Below, in pieces: positions 37,042-45,485 of a stretch of DNA of 64,000 bases (position 1 is its first letter; every line of letters starts with the position of its first letter). A program made the translations under genes and the position numbers. Below the pieces are notes generated by a model, which did not search any database, was not told the origin of the DNA, and worked only from the letters and a program-made list of their open reading frames with translations. This DNA comes from Lysobacter ciconiae (lineage in GTDB: Bacteria > Pseudomonadota > Gammaproteobacteria > Xanthomonadales > Xanthomonadaceae), in assembly GCF_015209725.1 (NCBI RefSeq), contig NZ_CP063656.1, positions 665,001 through 729,000 of the forward strand. The letters are read 5' to 3'.

Positions 37042-38070
37042 ATGGACCATGTGACCGACCATTTCGCTCCTGCCGCCGAGCCCGCCGAACATGCCGCGCC
37101 AGGCCGGCTGCAGGCCGCGTTTGACGACCTGCGCGGCGCGCTGTCGGAACAGATCATCGGCCAGTCGCGGCTGGTGGAACGGCTGCTGATTGCACTGCTC
37201 GCCGATGGCCACCTGCTGGTGGAAGGCGCGCCCGGCCTGGCCAAGACCACTGCGATCCGGGCGCTGGCATCGCGGCTGGACGCGCAGTTCGCCCGTGTGC
37301 AGTTCACGCCGGACCTGCTGCCCTCCGACCTCACCGGCACCGAGATCTGGCGGCCGCAGGACGGTCGCTTCGAGTTCATGCCCGGCCCCGTATTCCACCC
37401 GATCCTGCTGGCCGACGAGATCAACCGCGCGCCGGCCAAGGTCCAGTCGGCGCTGCTGGAGGCGATGGGCGAGCGCCAGGTGACGGTGGGGCGGGCGACC
37501 TATCCGCTGCCGGACCTGTTCCTGGTGATGGCGACCCAGAACCCGATCGAGCAGGAGGGAACCTTCCCCCTGCCCGAGGCGCAGCTGGACCGTTTCCTGA
37601 TGCACGTGCGGATCGGCTATCCCGACGTGGACGCCGAAACGCGCATTCTGGAGCTGGCACGCAACCAGGCGCGGCGGGCGCTGACCCACACCGAGCCGGC
37701 ATTGAAAAAGCTGCCATTGGAAGACGTTTTCGCGGCGCGCGCCGAGGTGCTCGAACTGCACGTCGCGCCCATGGTGGAGCGTTATCTGGTGGAACTGGTG
37801 CTGGCCTCGCGCGACGCCAGCAGCTACGACGCCGCGCTCGCGCGGCGGATCGAGTGGGGCGCGAGCCCCCGCGGATCCATCGCCCTGGAGCGCTGCGCGC
37901 GTGCGCGCGCCTGGCTGTTGGGGCGGGATTTTGTCACCCCCGACGACGTGCGCGATGTGGCGCCGGACGTGCTGCGCCATCGCGTGTTGCCCAGTTACGA
38001 AGCGACCGCCGAGGGCTGGGACGGAGACCGCCTGGTCGCCGAACTCATTGCGAAGGTGCCGTTGCCGTGA
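37042..38070 (+). CDS. MoxR family AAA+ ATPase
   Basis: MoxR ATPases act as chaperones for von Willebrand A proteins. The 342-residue product has Walker A GAPGLAKTT at about 62-70, Walker B ILLADEIN, the sensor-type segment MATQNPIEQEGTFPLPEAQLDRF, and a C-terminal lid. ATG 37042 is used; the frame is open another 34 codons upstream, where a short direct repeat would give GPQPGPQPG, probably untranslated. It is the first gene of a six-gene operon in which every junction overlaps or abuts, and the BatA and BatB proteins downstream are the likely clients. Confidence 0.93.
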   Translation: MDHVTDHFAPAAEPAEHAAPGRLQAAFDDLRGALSEQIIGQSRLVERLLIALLADGHLLVEGAPGLAKTTAIRALASRLDAQFARVQFTPDLLPSDLTGTEIWRPQDGRFEFMPGPVFHPILLADEINRAPAKVQSALLEAMGERQVTVGRATYPLPDLFLVMATQNPIEQEGTFPLPEAQLDRFLMHVRIGYPDVDAETRILELARNQARRALTHTEPALKKLPLEDVFAARAEVLELHVAPMVERYLVELVLASRDASSYDAALARRIEWGASPRGSIALERCARARAWLLGRDFVTPDDVRDVAPDVLRHRVLPSYEATAEGWDGDRLVAELIAKVPLP

Positions 38071-38960
38071 GCGATGGGGTCATCCCCGCGATCGAGGAAC
38101 TTGTGGCACTGCGCGCCGCAGTGACCGGGCGCCGGACGCCGCGCCGGGGCAGCCACGGCGGCGGCCAGGCGATTTCCCCGATGCGGGGCCGTGGCATGGA
38201 GTACGCCGAGTCGCGTGAATACGCCGCGGGCGACGACGCCCGCCACATCGACTGGCGGGTCACCGCCCGCACCGGGCGTGCCCACACCAAGCTCTACCAG
38301 GCCGAGCGCGAGCGCTTGAGCCTGATCGTCGCCGACACTGCGGCCAACCTGTATTTCGGTACCCGGGTGCGCTTCAAGTCGGTGCAGGCCGCGCGCGCCG
38401 GCGCCATCGCGGCATGGGCGGCAATACGGGACGGCGACCGGGTCGCCGCGCTGCGCGGTTCCACGATCGAGCCGCCGGTTTCCCCTGCCGGCGGCGCCCG
38501 TGGCGCGCTGCGGGTGATCGAGGCGCTGGCGCGTTGGTATGCCGCACCGCCCGATGACGACAAGGGCCTGGCGGTCGCCCTGGACCATGCCCAGCGGGTG
38601 CTCCGTCCGGGTTCGCGGGTGCTGGTGCTGGCCGATCCCGCCAGTGTCGCGGCCATGCCCGCGTCGCGCTGGACCGCGCTGGCGCGCCACCAGGAGGTCG
38701 TCCTGCTGCTGTTGACCGATACGCTTGAAGCAGATCCCCCGCCTGCGGTCCTGCCGTTCGAGACAGGCGGCCATCGGGTCGAGGTCGATCTGGCCGGCGA
38801 TGCGGCGCGGCAGCGCTGGGACGCCGAGTTCTCCGCCCCGGTGCAGACAGCGCTGAAGACGCTGCCGACCCGCGGCGTGCGGGTCCACGTCCTGTCCAGC
38901 GATGCCACCAGCGAATCCTGGCTCGCCTTGCAGGACCGACGCCCCGCGCTGGTGGCGTGA
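38067..38960 (+). CDS. DUF58 domain-containing protein
   Basis: A 297-residue soluble protein of the DUF58 family always found beside MoxR ATPases. The signature is present: RGRGMEYAESREYAAGDDARHIDWRVTARTGRAHTKLYQAERE. The rest has a vWA-like beta/alpha pattern (LSLIVADTAANL; GSRVLVLADPASV). Function is unknown; it is presumed to work with MoxR in assembling Bat complexes. Start is GTG 38067 overlapping the moxR stop by 4 bp; the stop overlaps the DUF4381 start. Confidence 0.92.
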   Translation: MSDGVIPAIEELVALRAAVTGRRTPRRGSHGGGQAISPMRGRGMEYAESREYAAGDDARHIDWRVTARTGRAHTKLYQAERERLSLIVADTAANLYFGTRVRFKSVQAARAGAIAAWAAIRDGDRVAALRGSTIEPPVSPAGGARGALRVIEALARWYAAPPDDDKGLAVALDHAQRVLRPGSRVLVLADPASVAAMPASRWTALARHQEVVLLLLTDTLEADPPPAVLPFETGGHRVEVDLAGDAARQRWDAEFSAPVQTALKTLPTRGVRVHVLSSDATSESWLALQDRRPALVA

Positions 38961-39448
38961 TGCAGGATCCGACACTGCTGCTGCGCGATATCCATCAGCC
39001 GCCGGCGCCGCCGTTCTGGCCACCGGCGCCGGGATGGTGGCTGTTGGCCGGTGCTCTCCTGCTCGTGCTGGGCATCGTCATCGCGCTCCGCTGGAGACGC
39101 ACGCGGCGCCGGAGGCAGATCGCTGCGATCTTCGACAATGCCCTGGATGAGGCGGCAACCCCGACCGCCGAAGTGGCGGCGATCTCCCAGCTTCTGCGCC
39201 GTGCCGCGCGCCGCATCGATCCGGAAGCGGACCGCCTGCAGGGCGATGCATGGCTGGCATTTCTCAATCGCCCGACCGGCAGTGCGCGGCGCAAACGCCG
39301 GGCCAACGAGGCGGAAGGCCGGTTCGCCGGTGAGCCCGGTCGCCTGCTGCTGGAGGGTGCGTTTCGGCGGAAGGTCGACCCGGCCGATGTCGCAGCGCTG
39401 CGCTCGCTGGCGCGCGCGCGGTTCCAGCAGTGGATGTTGGGCCGATGA
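38957..39448 (+). CDS. DUF4381 domain membrane protein
   Basis: A 163-residue small membrane protein with an N-terminal LLLRDIHQPPAPPFWPPAPGWWLLAGALLLVLGIVIAL segment, typical of DUF4381, giving one transmembrane helix at about 27-45. A basic cytoplasmic domain follows (RRTRRRRQIAAIFDNALDEA ... LLRRAARRIDPEADRLQGDAWLAFL). Start is GTG 38957 or the ATG one codon later, overlapping the DUF58 stop. It belongs to the MoxR/Bat operon; role unknown. Confidence 0.9.
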   Translation: MMQDPTLLLRDIHQPPAPPFWPPAPGWWLLAGALLLVLGIVIALRWRRTRRRRQIAAIFDNALDEAATPTAEVAAISQLLRRAARRIDPEADRLQGDAWLAFLNRPTGSARRKRRANEAEGRFAGEPGRLLLEGAFRRKVDPADVAALRSLARARFQQWMLGR

Positions 39449-40473
39449 GCGGCCTGCTGGCGAATACCGTGGGCGTTTGGCTTGATGGTTTCGCGTGGCC
39501 GTGGTTGCTGCTGGCCCTGCCGCTGCCCTGGCTGGCGCGCCGGGTGCTGCCGGCCCGGCGGAGTTCGGCGCCGGCCCTGGCGGTGCCCTTCGGTGATCGC
39601 CTGGCAGGTCTGGCTGCGACCGTGGCTGGCAGCGGCCGCAACGCTGGCGCGTGGCTGGCATGGGCCGCATGGGTGTTGCTGTGCCTGGCGGCGGCGCGAC
39701 CGCAACAGGTCGGCGAGGCGGTCATGCCGCCGCAATCGGGGCGCGAGATGATGGTCGCGCTGGATCTCTCCGGCAGCATGAGCGAGCCCGACATGATGCT
39801 CGGCGGGCGCCGGGTGGACCGGCTGACGGCGGCGAAGGCGGTGCTGTCGGACTTCCTCGACCACCGCGAAGGCGATCGGGTGGGCTTGCTGGTGTTTGGC
39901 CAGCGCGCGTATGTGCTGGCGCCACCGACGCTGGATCTGGCGACGGTACGCCAACAGCTCGGCGACAGCGTGGTCGGACTGGCCGGTCGGGAAACCGCGA
40001 TCGGCGACGGCATCGGCCTGGCGGTAAAGCGTCTGGTCAGCGGCGCAGACGATCGCGAGTCCGGCGAGCACGTGCTGATCCTGCTCACCGACGGCGTCAA
40101 CAACGCGGGGATGCTGGAACCGCTGAAGGCCGCGGAGCTCGGGAGCGACGCTGGCGTGCGTGTCTACACCGTCGCCTTTGGGGGTGACGGCGCGATGTCG
40201 GTGTTCGGGTTCCAGCTGCCGGTTCCCGCCGGGGAGGACGAGGTCGACGAGGCAACGCTCACGCAGATCGCGGAAAGCACCGGCGGGCGGTTTTTCCGGG
40301 CCCGCGACACCGCGCAGCTGGCAGGCATCTACGCCGAAATCGATCGGCTCGAGCCGATCCGGCAACCCGGCGAGGCGGTGAGGCCGCGGATCGAACGCTA
40401 CCATTGGCCCCTGGGCGCGGCGCTCGGCTTGGGCCTGCTCGGCTTCGTCGCGCCGCGCCGGAGGTCGTGGTGA
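39445..40473 (+). CDS. batA: vWA domain protein, BatA-like
   Basis: This 342-residue inner-membrane vWA protein of the aerotolerance (Bat) operon type has transmembrane segments at about 17-30 and 68-84 and one near the C-terminus. The vWA domain has an intact MIDAS: DLSGS at 107-111, a conserved Thr in GRETAIGDGIGLAVKRL and Asp in LLTDGVNNAG. The product likely binds a divalent metal and a protein partner and is remodelled by MoxR. ATG 39445 overlaps the DUF4381 stop by 4 bp. Its last 19 codons are the first copy of a 59-bp tandem duplication. Confidence 0.92.
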   Translation: MSGLLANTVGVWLDGFAWPWLLLALPLPWLARRVLPARRSSAPALAVPFGDRLAGLAATVAGSGRNAGAWLAWAAWVLLCLAAARPQQVGEAVMPPQSGREMMVALDLSGSMSEPDMMLGGRRVDRLTAAKAVLSDFLDHREGDRVGLLVFGQRAYVLAPPTLDLATVRQQLGDSVVGLAGRETAIGDGIGLAVKRLVSGADDRESGEHVLILLTDGVNNAGMLEPLKAAELGSDAGVRVYTVAFGGDGAMSVFGFQLPVPAGEDEVDEATLTQIAESTGGRFFRARDTAQLAGIYAEIDRLEPIRQPGEAVRPRIERYHWPLGAALGLGLLGFVAPRRRSW

Positions 40474-40534
40474 TCGCGGCGCTCGGCTTGGGCCTGCTCG
40501 GCTTCGCCGCGCCGCGCCGGAGGCCATGGTGATG
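40417..40534 (+). repeat. 59-bp imperfect tandem duplication at the batA/batB junction
   Basis: Two copies, 40417-40475 and 40476-40534, begin GCGGCGCTCGGCTTGGGCCT and differ at only a few positions. Copy 1 holds the batA 3' end and stop; copy 2 is noncoding and carries the GGAGG that serves batB. The 59-bp unit is not a multiple of three, so batA still ends in copy 1. Confidence 0.92.
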
Positions 40535-42334
40535 TCCGCGCTCGCGCAACTGCAGTGGCTGCGGCCCGACTGGCTGTGGGCGCTGGCGCTGCTGCCGGTG
40601 CTGGCGTGGTGGTGGCAGCGCCGCCGCACCCGCGCCAGCATCTGGACGCAGGCGGTGGACGCCCATCTGTTGCCGCATCTGCTCAAGCCCGGCCCGGCCT
40701 CGCGTCGCTGGCTCGCGCCGGTGATTGCCGCGTTGGCGTTCAGCCTCGCCGTTGTGGCCCTGGCCGGTCCCAGCCTGCGCGAGGTCCAGCAACCGCTGTG
40801 GACGCAGGACGCGCCGCTGGTGGTCGCGGTCGACCTGTCCAGCGCGAGCCTGGCTGCGGACACGCCGCCCTCGCGGATTGCACGGGTGCGGGTGAAGCTG
40901 GCCAGTTTGCTGGCCGGTCGCCAAGGCGGGCAGGTTGGCCTGGTCGCCTGGGCGGGCGAGGCGTTCACGGTGGCGCCGCTGACCGCCGACACCGCCAACG
41001 TCGCCCTGTTCCTGGATGCGCTGGACCCCGATGTCATGCCGGTTGATGGCCAGCGGCCGGACCGGGCGATCGCCCGCTCGGCGCAGTTGCTGGCCCAGGC
41101 CGGCTACCAGGACGGTACGATCCTGCTGTTGAGCGATCACGCGACTCCGGCGGCACGGGCGGAAGCCGCCAAGGCAAAGGCGCGTGGCTACACGGTATCG
41201 GCCCTGGGGCTGGGGACGGCGGAGGGAGCGCCGTATCGCACCGCCGGCGGCGCGATCGATGTCGCGCGCCGCGATGATGCGTCCTTGCAGGACCTCGCGG
41301 CGGCGGGCGGCGGCCGCTACGCCGCGCTAGCGGAAAGCAACGACGATCTCGCGACGCTCGGCGTACTGGATTCCCGCCATGGCACCGGCGCTGCAGACGG
41401 TGCGGAGTCGGGCACTTCGGTCACCACCCGCCAGGACGACGGCTACTGGTTGCTGTTGCCCCTGATGCTGCTGGCGCTGCTCGCGTTCCGTCGCGGCGCG
41501 CCCGTCCTGCTGCTGGTGGTGTGCCTCTGGCTGCCGGGTCGCGACGCATTTGCGGCGGACCTGTGGCAACGGCCGGACCAGCGCGCGCATCGCACCATGC
41601 AGGACGCGGAAGCGGCCTACCGGCGCGGCAAGTTCGAAGCGGCGGCGAAGATCTACGCCGATGTCGACGGCGCGGACGCGCACTACAACCGCGGCAACGC
41701 CCTTGCCCGCCAGGGCAGGTACGCCGACGCCATCGCCGCGTATGACGAGGCGCTGAAGGCGGCGCCGACCATGGAGGACGCGATCGCCAACCGGCGGGCG
41801 GTGGAAGCGGCGATGAAGCGCAAGCCGCCGCCGGGCCCGAAGTCGTCTTCGGGAGAGTCCGGGGAGCCCAAGGGCGACGACGATGCGGGCTCCGGCAACA
41901 GCGACCCTTCGTCCGATGCCGACAGTCAGAAGAAAGACCCGGCGACGGACCAGGACAATGACAAGGATGCCGGCGACGGTCGCGGCGGGGATACGCCGGC
42001 GGCGCAGGACGAGCAGGACAAGTCTTCCCGTCCAGGCAGCGACGCCCAGAACGGGACGGACAACGAGCCCGAAGCCGCCGACGCCGAGGCCCAGGCGGCC
42101 GCCGATGCGGCGCAGCGCGAGCGCATGCGTGAAGCGCTCGAAAGCGCGGCGGATAACGCCGAAACCGACGGCGGCGCCGCTGCCGATGCGACGCCCGAAA
42201 GTGCCGATGAGCGCGAACGGCGCGTTGCCAACGAGGCCTGGCTGCGGCGGATACCCGATGATCCCGGCGGCCTGCTGCGGCGCAAGTTCCGGATCGAATA
42301 CGAGCGCCGCCAGCGCGAAGGGAACACCGATTGA
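40532..42334 (+). CDS. batB: vWA and TPR domain protein, BatB/BatC-like
   Basis: This 600-residue membrane protein combines a vWA domain with TPR repeats: transmembrane helices at about 14-28 and 60-80, vWA (about 95-270), another helix near 310-330, TPRs (EAAYRRGKFEAAAKIYADV; AHYNRGNALARQGRYADAIAAYDEALKAAP) and a long acidic disordered tail. The MIDAS is degenerate: D101-L-S-S-A-S lacks the second MIDAS serine (Ala105). ATG 40532 lies 8 bp after GGAGG; ATG 40526 is too close to it. The C-terminal ~40 residues are again ordered and basic. The product probably forms a complex with BatA. Confidence 0.9.
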   Translation: MSALAQLQWLRPDWLWALALLPVLAWWWQRRRTRASIWTQAVDAHLLPHLLKPGPASRRWLAPVIAALAFSLAVVALAGPSLREVQQPLWTQDAPLVVAVDLSSASLAADTPPSRIARVRVKLASLLAGRQGGQVGLVAWAGEAFTVAPLTADTANVALFLDALDPDVMPVDGQRPDRAIARSAQLLAQAGYQDGTILLLSDHATPAARAEAAKAKARGYTVSALGLGTAEGAPYRTAGGAIDVARRDDASLQDLAAAGGGRYAALAESNDDLATLGVLDSRHGTGAADGAESGTSVTTRQDDGYWLLLPLMLLALLAFRRGAPVLLLVVCLWLPGRDAFAADLWQRPDQRAHRTMQDAEAAYRRGKFEAAAKIYADVDGADAHYNRGNALARQGRYADAIAAYDEALKAAPTMEDAIANRRAVEAAMKRKPPPGPKSSSGESGEPKGDDDAGSGNSDPSSDADSQKKDPATDQDNDKDAGDGRGGDTPAAQDEQDKSSRPGSDAQNGTDNEPEAADAEAQAAADAAQRERMREALESAADNAETDGGAAADATPESADERERRVANEAWLRRIPDDPGGLLRRKFRIEYERRQREGNTD

Positions 42335-44028
42335 TGAAGCCCATGGCCCGAGGAATCCTGCAGACGCTCGCCTGCCTGTTGTTGCTGGTCAGCCTGGACG
42401 CGAGCGCCAGGACCCGGGCGTGGCTGGACCGCGACCACATCGCGATGGGCGAGACAACGACGCTCAATATCGAGACCGACACCGGCACCGCGCCGGACTA
42501 CGCGCCGCTGCAGGCGGATTTCGCGATCGGTGGCCACACCAGTCGTCGCCAGGTGGAACTGGGCGGTGGCAAGGTCACCAGCCGCACCCTGTATGCCGTT
42601 GCGCTGCAGCCGCGGCGCGAGGGCCTGTTGACGATTCCCGGGATCGCGGTGGGTGGCGAGAAGACCAATCCGCTGCCGCTGACGGTGGCGCCCGCAAGTG
42701 CGGCCACCCCGTCGCAGGCGGGCGCCGACGTCTTCCTGGAAAGCGAGCCAGACGACGCCTCGCCCTACGTACAGCAGGCGGTTGGCTGGACGGTGCGGCT
42801 GTATTCGGCGGTGCCGCTGGTGTCGGGCCAGCTCGACCAGCCCGCACCGCAGGGCGTCTCGCTGACCCAGGTCGGCGAGGACCTGCGCTTTGACCGCCAG
42901 ATCGGCGGCCGCGATTACAGCGTGGTCGAGCGCCACTACCTGCTGGTTCCTGACCGCAGCGGCCCGGTGGAGGTGCCCGGCGCGATCTTCCGCGGCCGCG
43001 GCGTGAGCGGGTTCTTCGATGACCTGATGGGGCGCGGCGACAGCCTGCAGGCGAAGGCGCCCGCCATGACCCTGAGCGTGAAACCGATTCCGGCCCAGGC
43101 GCCGCAACCCTGGCTGCCGCTGCAGGGTCTGGAATTGCGCTATCTGGCGACGCCGCAGAGTGCCGAGGCCGGTGCGGCGGCCACGCTCACCGTGGAGGCG
43201 GTGGTTGACGGCGCAAGCGCGTCGCAGTTGCCGGAACTGCGACTGCCGGAGGTTGCCGGCGCGCAGGTGTTCCCCGAGCCGGTGCAGACCGAAGAGCGCT
43301 GGGTCGATGGTCGACCCCAGGTCACCCTGCGCCGGCAGTTCGCGCTGGTGCCCGCGCAGCCAGGGGCGCTGCGTATTCCCGGTCCACAGATGGCCTGGTG
43401 GGATGCCGTGGCCGGACAGGCGCGTACCGCCGAGCTGCCGGCGCTCGCCCTTGAAGTGGCCGCAGCGTCCAGCAGCGGGTCCGCTACGGCGATCTCAAAC
43501 GCACCAAGTGTTGCAACCGCCGACCGCACTGGCCCTGACATTGGAGCCGGTGCGGCGCAGGGCGGCCCCGTGAATCACCAGCCGTGGCTCATCGCCACCG
43601 TGGGCTTCGGCCTGGCCTGGCTGCTGACGCTGTTGTGGGGGCTGCACCGCGTGCCGGCGACCACGTCCGGCGCTGCCGCCGGCGCGGTTGCCGCTCCGGT
43701 TGTGCGGGGCGAAAAGTTGGCACCCGCGGACCTGGCCGGCTTCGCCAGGTCGCTGGATCACGGCGACTTCGACGAGGTCGCCACGCGGCTGTGCGCGCTG
43801 GCGCGACCGCCTGCGGCCGACATCGACGAGGCGCGTGCCCGGCTTGCCGATCCGGCCCAACGCGAGGCAGTGGGGGCCATGCAGCGCGCACGCTGGGGAG
43901 ACGGCGACGGGGTCGATGCGCGACAGCAGCTGCGATCGGCCTTCGCGCGCGGTCCGCAATGGCGCGACAGCCAGGGCGGCGCGACGACCCCCACGGAGTT
44001 GCTGCCGCCGCTGTATCCACCGCGCTGA
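42334..44028 (+). CDS. batD: BatD family protein
   Basis: A 564-residue exported protein of the BatD (oxygen tolerance) family. It has a signal peptide (LQTLACLLLLVSLDASA), repeated beta-rich Ig-like segments (ARTRAWLDRDHIAMGETTTLNIETD; DYSVVERHYLLVPDRSGPVEVPGAIFRGRG; LRYLATPQSAEAGAAATLTVEAV), a transmembrane helix at about 415-435 and a C-terminal cytoplasmic domain. ATG 42334 shares one base with the batB stop. It ends the MoxR-Bat operon. The whole operon is expected to build a membrane vWA/TPR complex; its physiological role is uncertain. Confidence 0.9.
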   Translation: MKPMARGILQTLACLLLLVSLDASARTRAWLDRDHIAMGETTTLNIETDTGTAPDYAPLQADFAIGGHTSRRQVELGGGKVTSRTLYAVALQPRREGLLTIPGIAVGGEKTNPLPLTVAPASAATPSQAGADVFLESEPDDASPYVQQAVGWTVRLYSAVPLVSGQLDQPAPQGVSLTQVGEDLRFDRQIGGRDYSVVERHYLLVPDRSGPVEVPGAIFRGRGVSGFFDDLMGRGDSLQAKAPAMTLSVKPIPAQAPQPWLPLQGLELRYLATPQSAEAGAAATLTVEAVVDGASASQLPELRLPEVAGAQVFPEPVQTEERWVDGRPQVTLRRQFALVPAQPGALRIPGPQMAWWDAVAGQARTAELPALALEVAAASSSGSATAISNAPSVATADRTGPDIGAGAAQGGPVNHQPWLIATVGFGLAWLLTLLWGLHRVPATTSGAAAGAVAAPVVRGEKLAPADLAGFARSLDHGDFDEVATRLCALARPPAADIDEARARLADPAQREAVGAMQRARWGDGDGVDARQQLRSAFARGPQWRDSQGGATTPTELLPPLYPPR

Positions 44029-44088
44029 GGCAGGCCTCGGCGAGCGCGGGTTTGTTACGCTCGGCCGCTGCCACCGGGGAGTGCACTG

Positions 44089-45393
44089 ATGACCGATTCC
44101 ACGCCTGACACCGCGCCGCGGACCCGCATGCCGCTGCACTGGAAGATGGCGATCGGCTTCGCGTCCGGCCTGCTGCTGGGGCTGCTGGTGTACTCGGCCC
44201 AGGTGCCGGGCGCTGACGTATTCATGCGCTACGTCACCGACCCCGTCGGCCAGCTGTTCCTGCGATTGCTGTTCATGCTGGTGATCCCGTTGATCTTCTC
44301 CGCACTGGTGCTGGGCGTGGTGGAGATCGGCGATCCCGAGTCGCTGGGCCGGATCGGCCTGAAGACGCTGCTCTACATCCTGGTGGTCACCGCGATCGCC
44401 GTCGCCATCGGCATGCTGATGGTCAACGTGTTCCAGCCGGGCGCGGGCATGTCACGCGAGGTCGGCGAGGCGCTGATGGCGCGCGAATCCGAGGCCAGCG
44501 CGGCGATCATGACCCACCGCGAGTCGCTGTCGGGCATCGACATCCTGCTCAACATCGTGCCCCGCAACCCGGTGCAGGCGGCCGCCGACGGCGAGCTGAT
44601 CTCGGTGATGTTCTTCGCGCTGATGTTCGGTATCGCCGCGACGGTGATGCGCACGCCGGGCGTCAACGCGTTTGTCGGCACCGTGCAGGGCACCTACGAG
44701 ATCAGCCTGAAACTGATCGACTGGGTGATCCGGACCGCGCCCTACGCGGTTTTCGCGCTGATGTTCAGCCTGGCGGCGAAGGTCGGGCTTACCGCGCTCA
44801 AGCCGCTGGCGATGTACGTGCTGGTGGCGGCCGGCGCGATGGCGCTGCACATGGTGGTCGTGTTCCCGCTGCTGCTGCGCTTCGTGGGCGGCATGTCGCC
44901 GCTGTTCTTCTTCCGTCGCGCCCAACTGGCGATGTTGACCGCGTTCTCGACCTCGTCCTCCAGCGCGACCCTGCCGACCACCCTGCGCGTGGCCGAGGAG
45001 GAGCTGGCAACGCCGCGGCGGATCGGCCGGTTCGTCTGCACGCTGGGCGCGACCGCCAACATGAACGGCACGGCCCTGTTCGAAGGCGTGACGGTGCTGT
45101 TCCTGGCGCAGTTTTTCCTGATCGACCTCAGCCTGGGCCAGCAGGTCCTGATCGTGCTGATGTGCGTGCTCGGTGGGGTCGGCGCCGCCGGCGTGCCGGG
45201 CGGTTCGCTTCCGGTCATCGCGATGATCCTGGTGATGTTCGGGATTCCCCCTGAAGGGCTGGGGCTGATCCTGGGAGTCGACCGCTTCCTCGACATGTGC
45301 CGGACCTGCGTCAACGTCACCGGCGATCTGGTCGGCACCGTGGTGATTTCACACAGCGAGGCGGGCAGGGCCCACGTCGAACTGCCCGAGTGA
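44089..45393 (+). CDS. dicarboxylate/amino acid:cation symporter (DAACS)
   Basis: This 434-residue integral membrane transporter of the GltP/DctA (SLC1) family has about eight hydrophobic segments. Family motifs are the serine-rich reentrant loop FSTSSSSATLPTTL, the HP/TM7 segment ATANMNGTALFEGVTVLFLAQFF and the TM8 substrate motif DRFLDMCRTCVNVTGDL. The substrate is probably an acidic amino acid or C4-dicarboxylate, driven by H+ or Na+; which one cannot be told. It is preceded by batD with a 60-bp gap and probably has its own transcript. Confidence 0.92.
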   Translation: MTDSTPDTAPRTRMPLHWKMAIGFASGLLLGLLVYSAQVPGADVFMRYVTDPVGQLFLRLLFMLVIPLIFSALVLGVVEIGDPESLGRIGLKTLLYILVVTAIAVAIGMLMVNVFQPGAGMSREVGEALMARESEASAAIMTHRESLSGIDILLNIVPRNPVQAAADGELISVMFFALMFGIAATVMRTPGVNAFVGTVQGTYEISLKLIDWVIRTAPYAVFALMFSLAAKVGLTALKPLAMYVLVAAGAMALHMVVVFPLLLRFVGGMSPLFFFRRAQLAMLTAFSTSSSSATLPTTLRVAEEELATPRRIGRFVCTLGATANMNGTALFEGVTVLFLAQFFLIDLSLGQQVLIVLMCVLGGVGAAGVPGGSLPVIAMILVMFGIPPEGLGLILGVDRFLDMCRTCVNVTGDLVGTVVISHSEAGRAHVELPE

Positions 45394-45400
45394 GGGCGCG

Positions 45401-45430
45401 TTTGGCCGCGCGCGCGGAACCGGCGACAAT
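45401..45430 (+). promoter_or_regulatory. candidate promoter of tkt
   Basis: TTTGGC (45401-45406), an 18-bp spacer and GACAAT (45425-45430) lie 55 bp before the tkt start. A moderate match. Confidence 0.4.
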
Positions 45431-45485
45431 GGGCGACTGCCCTGCAGCGAGTCTGCAAGGGCCGCCCCCCATTCCTGGATCCGCC

